Shown one piece after another: positions 35,301 through 52,821 of a stretch of 64,000 bases of DNA (position 1 is the first letter of the stretch; each line of letters starts with the position of its first letter). This stretch comes from Daphnia carinata (lineage: Eukaryota > Arthropoda > Branchiopoda > Diplostraca > Daphniidae). A program made the position numbers and the translations under genes. The notes under the pieces were generated by a model, which did no database searches, was not told where the DNA came from, and was given only the letters and a program-made list of their open reading frames with translations. Location: positions 1,054,001 through 1,118,000 of the forward strand of contig NC_081336.1 in NCBI RefSeq assembly GCF_022539665.2, read 5' to 3'.

Positions 35301-37323
35301 TTTTCGGCTTGAGCACAACATTCCTCCAGTTTACCTTCAATTACACCTGTAGTTACATCTTCCAATCGTTTGAAAACTGCTGCAACTTCTTCGTTGTTCT
35401 TCAGTTGGGCTTTCCAGGCATTGACTGTAACGCAAAATCCAGCAGGAACTTTGCATTCTACTGGAATTTTCTTTATGTCACTACTAAGGAGGGCCAACGA
35501 TGATCCTTTTCCTCCCACCAAATCATCGAAGCGACAAGCTTCTTCATTAAACAATAGCACTAGTTTTTCTACTTCGGTAGAAGAAGGCTGGCGCATTGGC
35601 GCACTCAAATAAGGTACTGATACTTCTGGCTCTAGCGAACAATCTCCATGAAAAACATTTGTTGCTACAAAGACTACACGGCCTTGTCGCGAATTTAATG
35701 TCAAGTGGCATGGATATGTTGTGCTACGATGATGCCATGGACGTCCAAGAAAATTTTCATACTGAGAAGGCATCAAATGGATAATGGCATGATAGTTGCG
35801 GCGCTTTGCAGCAAAGCGGATTGAAAAATGGTTAGGGACAGGTCCATGTTCCCCCAGCCTTTCTAAATCGAGGTTGCACGCGTTGATTTTGTATAGAAAG
35901 CCATTAGGGTGGTACAAATGGCCCCAAACTTCATGGGTAAGACGGGATGAATCCGATGTGGCACTTAAGTAAAAATAATTTCCATCTTCACAGGCCCCAA
36001 CGATATCTAATTTCCTGTTGATAACACAGTGGTGAGTTTAAGTAAATATTACGCCATTCAGGTACTCCTTTCACCTGTGCAGTGTCGAAGAGTTTCTCTG
36101 TCCCCAACGTCGTTGACGAAGGCTGCGGAGATAGATTTGTTGTTCAGTGTTCAAGATGTTATCTTGATAGGTGCCGACCATTGCACCCCATTGATCCATG
36201 CCGTTTAAACTGGGCTCACTTAAGATTGAAAGATGCGTTGAAAATTTGATAAGAGGCCCACATAGCTCATTCAATTAAGGAGGTATTGAACTTTATCAGT
36301 ATTTGGTATCGACTACCCTTATCGGCACAGTTTACACATTTACCTCATTTGCGACCATTCTTGCCTTCCTCGCCAAAGCTCACGTGCCATTCCTTGTGCT
36401 AATAACTTACGGCTAAATTCGCGTTTGAACTCATAAGGGCGACTGAATGCCGTCCAAACTATATTCATTCGAAAATGAACTTCCGTTTCCTTTCGAGAAA
36501 GAAGAGAAAATACATTTAAGGTAAACTAGATTTTTAACATTGCTGTGACCGTACTTCTCCATTGGAGGTTCGTTTGGCCAGCCCATTGAACAAAATTCTC
36601 CATTTTCTCATGGCTTCTATGAGTTGAAATTTTATCCCGCCGGCATTAAAACACTTTTTGCCATCTGTATTAGATATTAGCGTGTCTGGGAACCCTACAT
36701 AAGTTGGTAATTTTACATAGTATACAACTAATTCTAAAATATGATCTTTTATTTCTCACCTGGTAGCTGATATGTTATTCCATTAGGAAGAGCTAACAAC
36801 AGAGATACTTGGGCTTGACGATTGGTATGACGTTCAATAGAAACTTTTAAGCAAGTATCAGCTCCATCAGTTCCAATAAAAAACAGACCATCAACAGACT
36901 ATGTCATGGATAAACAGTATGCATGTTAAAAATAAAATAAAAATAGCAATTTAAAATAATAAAAATTTAACTCACTTCTCTATTCGTAAGCTCATGTGGA
37001 AGCTCCCAGACTTTCTCCAACTCGGTTGCTACAAGCCCCACTTTCTCATACTTTTTAGAAGTTGTATCAAGAACATTTAGAACTCTTGGATGGCGAACTA
37101 GTTTCCAGGCCAACCATATTCTTCCAGATATTATTTTCAAATAATGCCATGGTCCTAAACATGAAATATTGTTAATATTTGAAGCTCTATTGATGTGAGA
37201 AAAATTACCTGGTCGAGCATAAGGAGTGTGGAGCAGTTTAGGTCTATAAGGAACTTTGACCATCCATCTTATAACCAGGGCAAGTATCGGCCCCCCAAAG
37301 AGGAGCAACCACCATTCAATCAT
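32322..37323 (-). CDS. PEP-synthase/RPH-like dikinase, copy B (intact)
   Basis: Exons 37323-37209, 37154-36976, 36898-36760, 36694-36555, 36489-36344, 36218-36075, 36014-35240, 35180-34961, 34887-34478, 34417-34059, 33992-33879, 33810-33522, 33455-32808, 32741-32508, 32435-32322 give 1341 residues in one frame. Residues 1-25 form a signal-anchor helix (MIEWWLLLFGGPILALVIRW). Residues about 25-435 are an N-terminal region I do not recognise. About 440-790 is the ATP-grasp domain (GGKGSSLALL, RFAVRSSAVGEDG, YGLGESVV). The central region has RHGHRSIKEFDFSTETWG, and the end has the catalytic His in GGLISHGAVVAREY (about residue 1296). This order matches rifampin phosphotransferase, not PEP synthase, which has a C-terminal barrel. 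Expected chemistry is ATP to phospho-His to acceptor; the acceptor is unknown. Confidence 0.9.
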
Positions 37324-38412
37324 GTCAAAATGTTCAACAAGTCAGTCTGAAACAGTCAGCAAATGGATGTGTTTGACGAGAAGCGATGGTTCAGTTATAG
37401 CATATATCTCATTGACGATTAATCTGATAACCTTGCAATGGCATTATCAAACCAAGGTGAAAGGTCTAAATTCAAGATTCAATTAATTGTGCTCTTCCTG
37501 GTCCAACAAGTTACCTTCTGTAAATAACGTGGGCAGCAACAAGAGCACACGTATGCTACTCATCTGTGGGGTATACTCCTACAAGTAGGGCATGGTAGCA
37601 ATTGTCTGCTTGTTTGTTCCCTACATCTGCCTCCAGCGATGGCGTGACAAGGGGACGTAGTCGCCCTCGTTCATTGGCTTGGGCAACAGTTGGACGGCAA
37701 AACTACACACCCAAAGGCTGATAGCTCTACAAATTGAAATATGGTTCATCGCTCCCTCGAGCTTAACAGTGTTGTATCCAGATATCAATTTTCTAGAAAT
37801 TCACTTTAAATGCAAATTTCGAGCGATAAGCTAGAGATAAAAAGATGATAAAAGCAAGATTAATTATCATCCGTCACCAACAGTGCTGTACAATTTAAAG
37901 TGAAATTGCAACCGTATAAATTCGAGGCAGGATAGTACAGAATAAAGAACAATCTGTAATTCAATTACGCATGGCCACAATGCTGTTGATAAAGACACGT
38001 TAAAACGTGATATGAAGACGACAACATTTTCACAGAGACGCTTCTCGTTTGAATGGTCGTTTTGCATGCTGGGGCAGATTGAACTATCCAGCTAAATGAG
38101 AAATAGTTTTGAAGCACAAGTATCATACGCCAGAAAGTACATGATTAAATCTATATACGGGTGTAACATGTAAAATATACACGCTAAATTATCTCATGGT
38201 CGGACAGAGAATGGACAGATTTTTTCCTTTTAAGACTGAAGACGACACTCGTACATGTGACGGCCTTCTTTGTGGTCACTCCAAGGTGGTGAATTTAATT
38301 ACAAAACCGGTGAGTACAGGTAAGACGAAACACGTGCACGATGTGGTTCAATAACAATCATCATAGCGGCTCTATAAGGGCAACTGTTGTTCAAAACAAA
38401 GAACATGATTTG
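37324..38412. other. Intergenic, nothing recognised
   Basis: Upstream flank of dikinase copy B and 3' flank of the palmitoyltransferase gene. Only short random frames occur. Confidence 0.5.
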
Positions 38413-39682
38413 TCAAACGGCATATAAATATGCATTCCTTTTCTTCCCGTCCAAAGGCGGATTGGTGAACGGCGAGAACCACTGAATGCTGAACAGTCCA
38501 AAAACTGCATGGAAACTCTTCCATCTGGATTTTCTAATCCAGCGTGCCTCCTCCTTCTTCAGTTGTTCGATACCCTATTTATAAAAACAAAATACGATAT
38601 TTTGCATTAAAATGTGAAATTGAAAATTTATAGTAAAATAAAAAAGTTATACAGTTTCGTCGTTCCATATTGCTTGCATTTGGGTTCCAAGCATTATAGT
38701 TGTAAAGATTGCGAAAAGTAAGGCTTCGAAACCGAGGAACAACAGTAGGATGACTGTAGCTGGAGGGCTATAGGTCGAGCATTCTTTCCATTCGGAGTGA
38801 ACGCAAGAAATAAATTGCAAAATTACCAATACTAAGGAGTGCACCGAGAGAACAGCTATATAGAACTGTAGAAAAATAGAACCTGATTAGGTTGGATCTC
38901 TTGATTTTGTTACGTAAAAATTATACACTACTGTAAAAAGGACGAAAAATTTTTGATTGTTCTCTCCCACACAGTTGTTTACCCAAGGGCAATGGTCTAG
39001 ATAACAAATATGTTCAAATGTTAAGCTCAAATATGAATTCAACTAGATGGTTAAACTCACGGTCCATCTTCCTCACACATCTATGAAAAATATGAATGAT
39101 GAAGGGCTAGCATAAAAACATACAGCCAACTGAAGGGTTACCTTTGGCAAACTGAGCAATGATGGGCTCTTTCTGGTTTGATGGAACAGCACTTTTGGCA
39201 CTTAAATATAACTTGTCCTTGTTGCAGTCCCATTCTTTGAATCATCTCTTTGGTGGCATTTCCTCGAGGCACAGCACCCTATGGTTGAATCAAACGTCAT
39301 ACCTTGGGAAATCACTACACAAATATTGTAAGTAAACCAGACTTACTGGATCAGTTAACATTGTCCTAATGTGTGAGATAAAGGCAAGCGAGGAAAGGGC
39401 CAAAAACAATATTAAGTTGAACACACTGAACACTGTGTGTGTCGAAATTGCAGGGATAAGGATAACAAAAAATGAAACAAACATCGAATAGAGGATCAGG
39501 AGCCACGTGAGGACGACGCAAATGATTCCACATATATCCTGGATACACCAAAACCGTCCTGAACAGCAACGGTTATGCGTATCCATTTCGGATGTAAAAC
39601 TTAGCCCGGAACTCACATTAATACTTAAATCATCGTCCGTTTGAAAGTGGTTGCTACTACTGCTTTGATTGACGTAATTCAT
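38413..39682 (-). CDS. DHHC palmitoyltransferase, ZDHHC3/7-like
   Basis: S-acyltransferase of Golgi or other endomembranes that transfers palmitate to protein cysteines. Exons 39682-39347, 39278-39142, 39080-39061, 38996-38932, 38865-38653, 38574-38413 give 310 residues. Two N-terminal transmembrane helices ([34 protein letters not shown]) precede [15 protein letters not shown]. The DHHC cysteine-rich domain follows ([42 protein letters not shown]). Two further helices follow, then the TTxE-like area ([20 protein letters not shown]). The active Cys in DHHC is present. One exon is only 20 bases (39080-39061). The GAVPRG and [12 protein letters not shown] blocks point to the ZDHHC3/7 branch. 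Confidence 0.93.
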
Positions 39683-40084
39683 TTTTATGTACTTAATACT
39701 AACATTAGAACGTACAACCGGTTAGGAACATGGTCAGCCGAGAAATCCAACTTCCGACCTTTTTGTTCGATGACTTTAAATGGATTACGGAAAAGTCTTA
39801 AGTACTATAACGCCCAATACCGATGACAGTTCAATGTTTTCAACCTGTAAAGAACAAGTTTAACATAAAGCTAAAGGCCTGTCAACCACCCACTAACCAG
39901 TATCAGCTAGCAACTCTAGCGTCTACTATTCGAAACAGTGGCTTTGGTTCTACGTCAACAAGGTTATATGTACGATATTGCGGCGAGTTTATTTAAAATT
40001 CAGCAGACTTGAGTGTTCATAAAACTTTTCGAACTATTCCAGCCCGAAATTACCCACTTACCAGTCTAGTCAGATCTGCGATAG
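39683..40084. other. Short intergenic spacer
   Basis: Promoter of the palmitoyltransferase gene and 3' flank of the first acyl-CoA ligase. No feature recognised. Confidence 0.4.
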
Positions 40085-42437
40085 TTATTGAGACATTCTT
40101 TTTAGTTCACGGCGGAGAATTTTCCCAGTGTTTGTTTTGGGAATAGCATCTAGGAAATAAACTCCTCCCTTCAACTTCTTATGATGGGAAACTTTGGCGT
40201 TAACAAATTCAGCAATTTCTTCTTGAGATAGCACAACGCCGGGCTTTTTGACGACATATGCGCGAGGAAGTTCACCAGCAGCATCGTCAGGGACACCGAT
40301 AACTGCCACATCCAAAACACCAGGATGGCGCCTTAGAACGTCTTCCAGCTCTGATGGGGACACCTTAAATATAAAATATAAGCATACGTTATCTACTATA
40401 TGGTCTGTAAAGTGGTAAGTTACTTGAAATATTTAAGAAAATCGATGATACCTGGAGACCTTTCACTTTAATAAGCTCTTTCAATCGATCGACAATAAAA
40501 AACTGATTTTGTTCGTTATAATAAACCATGTCTCCAGTATGCAGCCAACCATCACTGTCAATAGTTTCTTCGGTGGCTTTCGGATTTTTAAAATATCCTT
40601 TCATTACTTGCGGACCCGACACACACATCTCTCCATGTTGTCCTGGTCCCAGAGATTTGCCGGTATCTACATCCAAAACTTTGACTTTGGTCTGAGATAA
40701 TGGCTCTCCAAACGAACCGATCTGGTTGTTTATAACCGGACTGAGATGAGTAACAGAGGTTGTTTCCGTCATCCCGCATCCTGGAAAAGAGCAATAAATA
40801 AAGTTGCAAATAAACGAAAACATTTTGCAGAAATCTGAAAATGCTACTGGAAGGGGCTATAATACACGGTTATTGTAATCTATTCATCGGAACCTTCTTG
40901 CATCAATAGATCGGGTTTCTGTAACCGTTCGACGAATCTAGTGGCAACAGCTAGCCCTAATGGAGCAGCGCCAATAGCGACGGTATGTAGTCGACGAAAT
41001 GCTTCCAATTTTAGATCAGGGCGATGTCCAAGAAATAAAACCAATGGCGGAACAAGATGTAACGTTGATGGCTAAAAAAAAAACGCATTATAACAAATTA
41101 GTTTCATGGTCAACGGGAAACTGAAACCAATAGTACAATATCGATTTACATGATGCTGATGTAGGGAATTGACGTAAGACTCGCCATCGAAACGAGGCAA
41201 AATAACCATTTTGGCACCTAAATCTAAACCTGTCAGCATAACACCAACCATTCCGTACATGTGAAAAAATGGGAGAATACAGACGTACACCTCCTGAAGG
41301 ACGTCCGTTTCATTGCCTATTTTTATTCAAAATGAATTAAAAGTCGACGATCAATACGTTATTTGAATTGTTTTACGAGTTGGTGGTGGAGTGGTAAGTT
41401 TCATCGCCGTAGGATGTAAAAGCTGCTGAATATTGGCAGTAACATTAGCATTGCTCAGCATAACGCCCTTTGGAAGTCCAGTCGTACCACTTATACGTAA
41501 TAATCATTTAATATAGTTGCTTTATGTGGTTTTTCCAGTTAATACCTTGAAAATGGTAACGCAAAAACATCTTCCATCGGATTGATCTAATACGTTACGT
41601 AAAATTTCATTATTTTCATGGTTATTCACTAAACATCTAAACATTATTTCATACTTCAATATTTTCATCGAAAAGGTTACCAGGGTCTTGTAACATTTCT
41701 CCTAAGGATACGAATCCATCTTCTGGTTTACCCACCACTATGAGGCGGCGAATTTCGGGACATATCTGAGTCACTTGGCGAAGGGTTCCCGCCAATTCGG
41801 AAATGGTAACCACGACGGTGGCGCCAGAAAGTTGCAATTGGCGCGCAATTTCCTCCACGTTGTAAATAGGATTCACGGTGGTAACGGGCATACCAATGCC
41901 AGCAGCTCCGAGCAACATTATTGGAAATTCAGGAAGATTGGGAAGAACCATTCCAAACACTTCACTTCGTTTGAAACCCATTCGAGCCAATGCACTGCCG
42001 AAATTACGGGTCAAATCACGTAACTTGCCATACGTATATTTGCGACCAGTCAGGCCGCATTCCTACAACGAATGATTTATTAACGAGTTGAAAATCAATC
42101 ATTGTTAATCATTAGAACACCATAATTTCAACAAAAACAGACAAAAGAAACAAGGATTTTATACCGTCGCTGTCAGGTTGGGCCACAAAGAAGCTCGTTC
42201 GAAAAAGCGTTGAACTACTGTTTGATTACGGAGTTCGAAATCCTTGTGACGAGAATAGACGATGTTCTTATCGATCGAGGAGGCCTCGCGTAATGGAGCA
42301 TCGGACACTGCACGAATCTGCTGAAGGTTGAATCCAAAACGCTGCACAGTACGACTATTCGTGACGCGAAAGGTTTGCTTGGCCTTCACTCCAATTTGGA
42401 AGCTGTTGATACGCGACAATAGGCTGAGCCCCGCCAT
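40085..42437 (-). CDS. Acyl-CoA ligase (4CL/luciferase family), copy 1
   Basis: ANL-superfamily enzyme that adenylates a carboxylic acid and forms its CoA thioester. Exons 42437-42165, 42062-41655, 41586-41546, 41489-41377, 41316-41150, 41071-40894, 40780-40452, 40363-40085 give 595 residues. The first approximately 50 residues are Arg-rich, Ser-rich and lack acids (MAGLSLLSRINSFQIGVKAK), as in mitochondrial leaders. Motifs: P-loop SSGTTGLPKGVMLSN, LPFFHMYGM, GCGMTETT, the hinge DGWLHTGDM and FFIVDRLKELIKVKGLQVSP, and the catalytic Lys motif PKTNTGKILRREL. The tail KRMSQ is not a peroxisomal signal. Exon 6 ends at an unusual donor (GTTCCG), whereas copy 2 has GTAAAT there. Substrate cannot be read from sequence. 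Confidence 0.92.
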
Positions 42438-43272
42438 TGCTTTTCCTTGCTACTGAAATAAAGTAATCGTGAAAATGAGCACCAGAACAACCGACTGTTA
42501 AAACAATGATCGCAATTCAACTCCTTTCTACATCACAATTTGAATGACTGTTCAGTTACACAAACAAAAACAGGACATTGCACTAGTCAACAAAAAGGAC
42601 AGATTCTATCAAACAATTGTTTTATCTCAATGACAACTAAGTGAATGACTTATTTACTTTAAAGAAGATTCGTGATGAGAAGACACTAATGTTTTCAACT
42701 GCTGAGCTTCGTCCACTGATAAACACTGCTACCGAATAGTAGGCCCAAATCCACGCTACCACTGGTATCCAAATCCTATGAGACTGGTTGCCAGTTTTAG
42801 ATTTTGTTACCTCGAAATCTCTGGTATCATTTATCGTTCTCGTGGAGAAGCAGAATTTTGGCAAAATGATAACACTTTTCAGTGCCATTGAGATATTTAA
42901 ACATGTTTTAAGCTGAAGTATTGATTAGATTTGAAACGAATTTGGAATTTGTTCTGTTTCAAACTAACACGAATCTTTGAAATTCTGTGTTCAATGGAAG
43001 ATCCAATTTTCCATTTTTAATTATTAATAGTTTTAATCGATAAAAAAGTTTGCTAATTTCTAGGTACTTTAGAGGATACTATTAGATTGCAAACTAATGG
43101 AATCTCAACTGAATAACTCATTGAAGTTCGTAACTACGTTGGTCAATAAAAATCCTAAAAAACGTAAATATGAAATAACCAGTAAAATATTTATACATAT
43201 TCTTTCATTTATCGAAACCAAAGTGTCAAAACCGTGGCAAAAACGTGTAGAGGAATAAAAAACAAAGCCTTT
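42438..43272. other. Spacer between ligase copies
   Basis: Promoter of copy 1 and 3' flank of copy 2. An 83-codon minus frame (42637-42888) shows no family match. Nothing else recognised. Confidence 0.45.
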
Positions 43273-45540
43273 CTATAGCTTTTTCAGTTCACGACGAAGT
43301 ATTTTCCCAGTAGCTGTTTTCGGAATAGCTTCAAGAAAGACAACTCCCCCTTTCAGTTTTTTATGATTTGACACTTTAGCATCGATAAATTCAACAATAT
43401 CTTCCTTAGCCAACATAACGCCCTGTTTCTTGACAACGTAAGCTCGAGGAAGTTCACCAGCAAATTCGTCAGGAACACCGATAACTGCCACATCCAAAAC
43501 GCCAGGATGGCGTCGTAGGACGTCTTCCAGTTCCGACGGAGATACCTGATGATTGAAAACGTAAAATACATCCCCTACTTTATGACGTGTTATACAGCCA
43601 GTCGCTAAAATGATTCAATAAAATTAATCATACCTGAAGTCCTTTTACTTTAATGAGCTCTTTCAGACGATCGACAATAAAGAACTGGTTTTGATCGTTG
43701 TAATAAGCAATATCTCCAGTATGCAGCCACCCTGCACTGTCAATAGTTTCTGCGGTCGCTTTTGGATTTTTATAATATCCTTTCATTACTTGCGGACCTG
43801 ATACACACATTTCTCCATGTTGCATTGGTCCAAGGGGTTCGCCCGTGTCAACATCAACAACTTTGACTTTGGTCCGAGATAGCGGCTCACCAAACGAACC
43901 GATTTGGTTGTTAACGATCGGGCTAAAGTGACAAGCACAAGATGTCTCAGTCATTCCGAATCCTTGAAAAACAAACAAAATATTCAATGATTTAACTCAA
44001 AGATTACCAGTCGGAAACATCTTGTTATCTACACAAATTTACCTTCCTGCATGAAAAGATCTTGTTTTTGCAAACGTTCGACAAGTCTGGTTGCAGCAGC
44101 CGGTCCTAGTGGAGCTGCGCCAACGATAATGGAATGCAACCGATGGAATGCTTCTAATTTCAATTCTGGTTGAAGGCTGAGAAAAGACACCAGTGGAGGT
44201 ACGAGATGTAGGGTCGACGGCTGCAAAATAAAAGTTTGCCGTTCGATGACATATTCCAATACGATGAGGCTAACGTGAGAGTACCTTGTGCTGATGAATG
44301 GCATTAAGATACGACTCGGCTTCAAAACGGGGGAGGGTTATCATCTTGGCTCCGTGATCCAAACCACTCAGAACAATGGCAAGTATCCCGTACATGTGAA
44401 AAAACGGGAGTATGCAAATAAACACTTCTTGCAGGTCTGATGAATGGCCTGTTTTCAAAATAACATATGTATGTTCCCTATAAAGATACCAAGTTTAATG
44501 TTCTTACTGGTTGTGGCAGGGCAAAAAGCTATTTTCATCGTTCCTGGATGCCCCATTTGTGCAATATTGGCACAGACGTTAGAATGAGTAAGCATGACCC
44601 CTTTAGGAAGACCAGTTGTTCCACTGGTAGACGACAGATGAAATTAATTATTTTAATTACGTGAAAGAGTGCAGCCAAATACCTTGAATAGGGTAGTACA
44701 AAAATGTCTTCGGTTGGGTTGATCTGTAAAAGTAAATATTATTAGCACGTTTTCGTCCATTATAGCCAAAATAATGATTGCATGCCTTGATATTCTCGTC
44801 GAAAAGATTGCCATTATCTTGTAACATTTCTTCAAAGGAAGCAAATCCTTCTTCTGGCTTACCAACCACTAGGAGGCGCCGAATTTCGGGACATTGTTTA
44901 GCCACCTGACGAAGGGTTCCCGCCAATTCTGGAATGGTGACGACGACAGTGGCGCCAGAAAGTTGTAATTGGCGCGCAATTTCCTCCACAGTATAGGCCG
45001 GATTAACTGCTGTGACTGGCATACCAATACCAGCGGCTCCAAGCAAGACAATGGGAAATTCCGGAAGATTAGGTAAAACCATTCCAAATACTTCACCTTG
45101 TTTGAAACCCATTCTAACCAATGCACTGCCAAAATTACGGGTCAAATCACGTAACTTGCCATACGTATATTTTCGACCTGTTACCCAACATTCCTAAAAG
45201 AAAAGTTACATATTATTTAAGATCCTTTATGTACGTTGGGAAAAAGATTGTCGAATTTTACCATAGCTGTAAGATTGGGCCATAGAGATGCTCGATCGAA
45301 AATGCGTTGCACAACTGTTTGGTCGACGAGACGGAAATCCTCGTGGCGAGAATAGACGACGTTTTTATCAATGCTTCCCGACGTTAAATTGCCACTTGAG
45401 GGGAAGCCAGACACGGCTCGATATTGCACTTGATGGATATTAAGTTTCCTCGCCACAGGATTAGTCGTGCCACGAAAGGCTCGAATGGTCTTTACACAGC
45501 CGTCGAACGATTTAAAACGTAGCAAACTGATGCTCGCCAT
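43273..45540 (-). CDS. Acyl-CoA ligase (4CL/luciferase family), copy 2
   Basis: Tandem paralog of copy 1. Exons 45540-45262, 45193-44786, 44723-44683, 44623-44508, 44448-44285, 44220-44043, 43962-43634, 43545-43273 give 595 residues, the same length. It also has a mitochondrial-type leader (MASISLLRFKSFDGCVKTIR). Catalytic motifs are intact: SSGTTGLPKGVMLTH, FGMTETSC, AGWLHTGDI, VDRLKELIKVKGLQ and PKTATGKILRREL. The stretch around exon 4 (VCANIAQMGHPGTMK against VTANIQQLLHPTAMK) is the most divergent part and lies before the acyl pocket. The protein ends in KKL, only weakly like a peroxisomal tail. Intron 2 begins with GC at 44785-44784 (AAG/GCATGC), so it is a GC-AG intron. Copy 1 has GT there, and exon 2 is 408 bases in both. 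Confidence 0.92.
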
Positions 45541-50040
<4,500 letters not shown>

Positions 50041-52821
50041 ACGTTTGGAACACGCACAGGAAAAAGAAGGAAAACAGAGAAAGAGAAAAAAAGGAAATCT
50101 GTCGTACACACACACAAAAACGATTTAGCCGAGCTTTATTTTTCAGTTAGCTCAGCTTTGTCACCACCAACACTACTCCTCCCCCCCTCCTCAACGACGC
50201 ACGATGATTAACGGCCAATTATATTTGTAATGTGCTTTTTTTTCAGTCTTTCCCTTTCTAATATTTATTCGTTTACAAATTAATTGGTTATTCTCCACTT
50301 TATCAACTTCCTAATTCCCCCCGCCCCTCATACTATTTTGTTTAACAAGTTTTTTTAACAAAAAAAAAAAATTTAAAAACGAACAAGAAAAAAAACTAAG
50401 AAGGAAAGGGTCCCTGAAAATCTTGTTTAGCCGTCATCGCTTTATAATAACTAAAAAAAAAAAATGAATGAAACCCTTCCCAGATCCTTCTTACTAGTGT
50501 ACTACAAACTAAATATCTTCTCTACCCTAATTGTCAGTCTGCTAGGTACAAAATCATTTATAATTATTATGATTATTCGATTATCTCTCCCTTTCTAATC
50601 CTGATCGATTTTTTTTTGTTGGTGTTTTTTTCGTGGACGCCGCACAAGCAAAACTTTAGAAACTACTACTCTGTATATTTTGGTCAAAAATCATCAATGA
50701 TGTTGTGTGGCTTTTTTTTTTGCCCTGTCTTTGAACAATTTTGTTTCGCTCTCTCCCTAAACACCATATGCCTACGGTCAAAAGGAAAACTACTGTCGCA
50801 ACATCGATGCTCCCGCAAGAGTCTTGTTTCAAAAAAAATTAAAAGTGCCTTAGTGATTCAACTACCTACAAATTTTCAAAACTAACCCACTGTGCAAAAC
50901 AGATGCAAGCCCGTGGATGGGGATCGCCTTCTTTATCTTTGTTGTTGCACATATTAAAAAAACAAAATAATAATGAAGAGCCTTAACACTCGTAACACAC
51001 ACTTGACACGTGATGTTAATTTATTTGTTACTTCGAGACAGACATTTTCTAAAAACTCCAAAATCAAATGGGAAGATTCATGCCGCCAACCCTCATCGTC
51101 AGAAAAGCCTTCAGTCTTTACTCGTTTAAAATGCGAAACATTATCTTGCTGCAAAAAAAACATTACAATCTTCTTGCGCACATTTTTTTTTTGTTTCCTC
51201 TTCTCCCGAAATTATTTTCAGGCTTGAATTTGTTTCACACTCCAACAAAGTGTTACTTGAGTGCTGTCTTACTCTTAATCTTATTTTTTTTTTTCAATAT
51301 TTTATGTTGTGAATGCGGCGAAATTCAAAGTGTACAAGATGTGAAACATAAACATTTTCTGAAACCATATAAAAGGAAAAAAAAATTTATTTATAATTTT
51401 AATTTGTTTATTAATCCGCTCGGCTTTACACACTTGATTACAAGAGACACGCCACATCCTTTCGCTTTCAGTTCTCCTTTTCCTGTTTCAACGTTTTTTT
51501 TTTTATTTAATCTTTTCATATCTTTTCAAATAACCTATCAGGGGGTGTGGTAAACGTTATATTGTAATATGTATATAATATTCTAAGGATGAAAAAGGGG
51601 GAAGGAAAGGAACATGGGAGCATTAAGAAAAATACTACCACCAAAACATTTGGTTGTTGTGTTTCGTCTTCCCCACTTCAATTTTTACAAACACACAAAA
51701 AAAAATGTAATAATAAATTTAGGAAAAAAAAAGAGATTGATTATCTGGCTTACAACAGACGACAGACAAAAGACAGAACCCTCCCACTCACGAAAAGAAA
51801 AAAAAATTACAATAAACTTAACGAAGACGTGGGGGGAAGGAGAGTAGGAAAACTCTGAAAGATAAACAAAAAAACAACCACAAGTACAGTTAATTAAGTT
51901 TTACCATCGTACGTATGTTTCACCTAAAGCGAAGAGGAGAAGATAGATTGAAAAAATAGGAAAAGATTGTTAGTTTTTTGTTCGTCTTGTGTGTGTGACA
52001 TTCTTTCGCCCTCCCCCCTCCCGATCTTTGAATTTTGTTTAATTTGAAGCAAATATATGAGAGGCATTTTTAATGCTTGAATTGTTGTCTGTGTCCGGCA
52101 GACGAAATTCCCTTTTTTGGATGGAATAAAAAAAAATATAACATGCGATTACAAACACACACACACACACGCAAAGAAAAGAGATGGATGGGCTTATCGA
52201 ATAGGAAGTAGAAGGAGGCAGTTGAATTTCGTCTGCTTCGAAATCAGTTCGCCGACGTCCTAAAGCTCAGCAGGACAAAACAATTTCCTTATATATATTT
52301 TTTTTTACTTAAATATGTAAACGAAATACCTCGTAGCATTTCGGTGGATTGAACGAAAACAGGCAGCGGTAGTGAGAAAAAATGTGAATACATAAAAGGG
52401 TAAATGTGGTAGTGTTGTTTTAGGCAGGAAGTAAAAACGGAGACAGAAGATGGATTCACAATCCCAATCTTTCGTGTGTCTTTACCGGTTTCTTTCGGGA
52501 ATGCTCCCCCCCCCCCATGAAATTAGCAGAAGAGCAACAACCAATCCCTTCATTGACAGACAATAGCCCAGCTGACGTCCAAATGATTTTTGTCCATTCG
52601 AAAAATAGGAAAGCAAGAAAAGAGAAAAAAACAAAAAAAGGCCCAGGTTGGCTGTGAAACCAGGAGCTAGTAGTTTACAGAATAAGAATCCAGGATTGAG
52701 AAAATCCCCCCTTAGTAAGTGGCTCCCCCTTTTTTTTTTGTTCTTTAAAGAAAGACAAAAAACAAACACACTTTGGAACCTATTTACTGATTGTTTTGCT
52801 TTTTTTTGTTTATCAAATAAA
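50041..52821. other. Long 3' region of coronin converging on ORP gene
   Basis: AT-rich DNA with many homopolymers. A possible poly-A signal AATAAA lies at 52125-52130 and a CA repeat at about 52156-52169. Several apparent frames here are simple-sequence artefacts. It probably contains a long coronin 3' UTR and the ORP 3' UTR. Confidence 0.5.
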
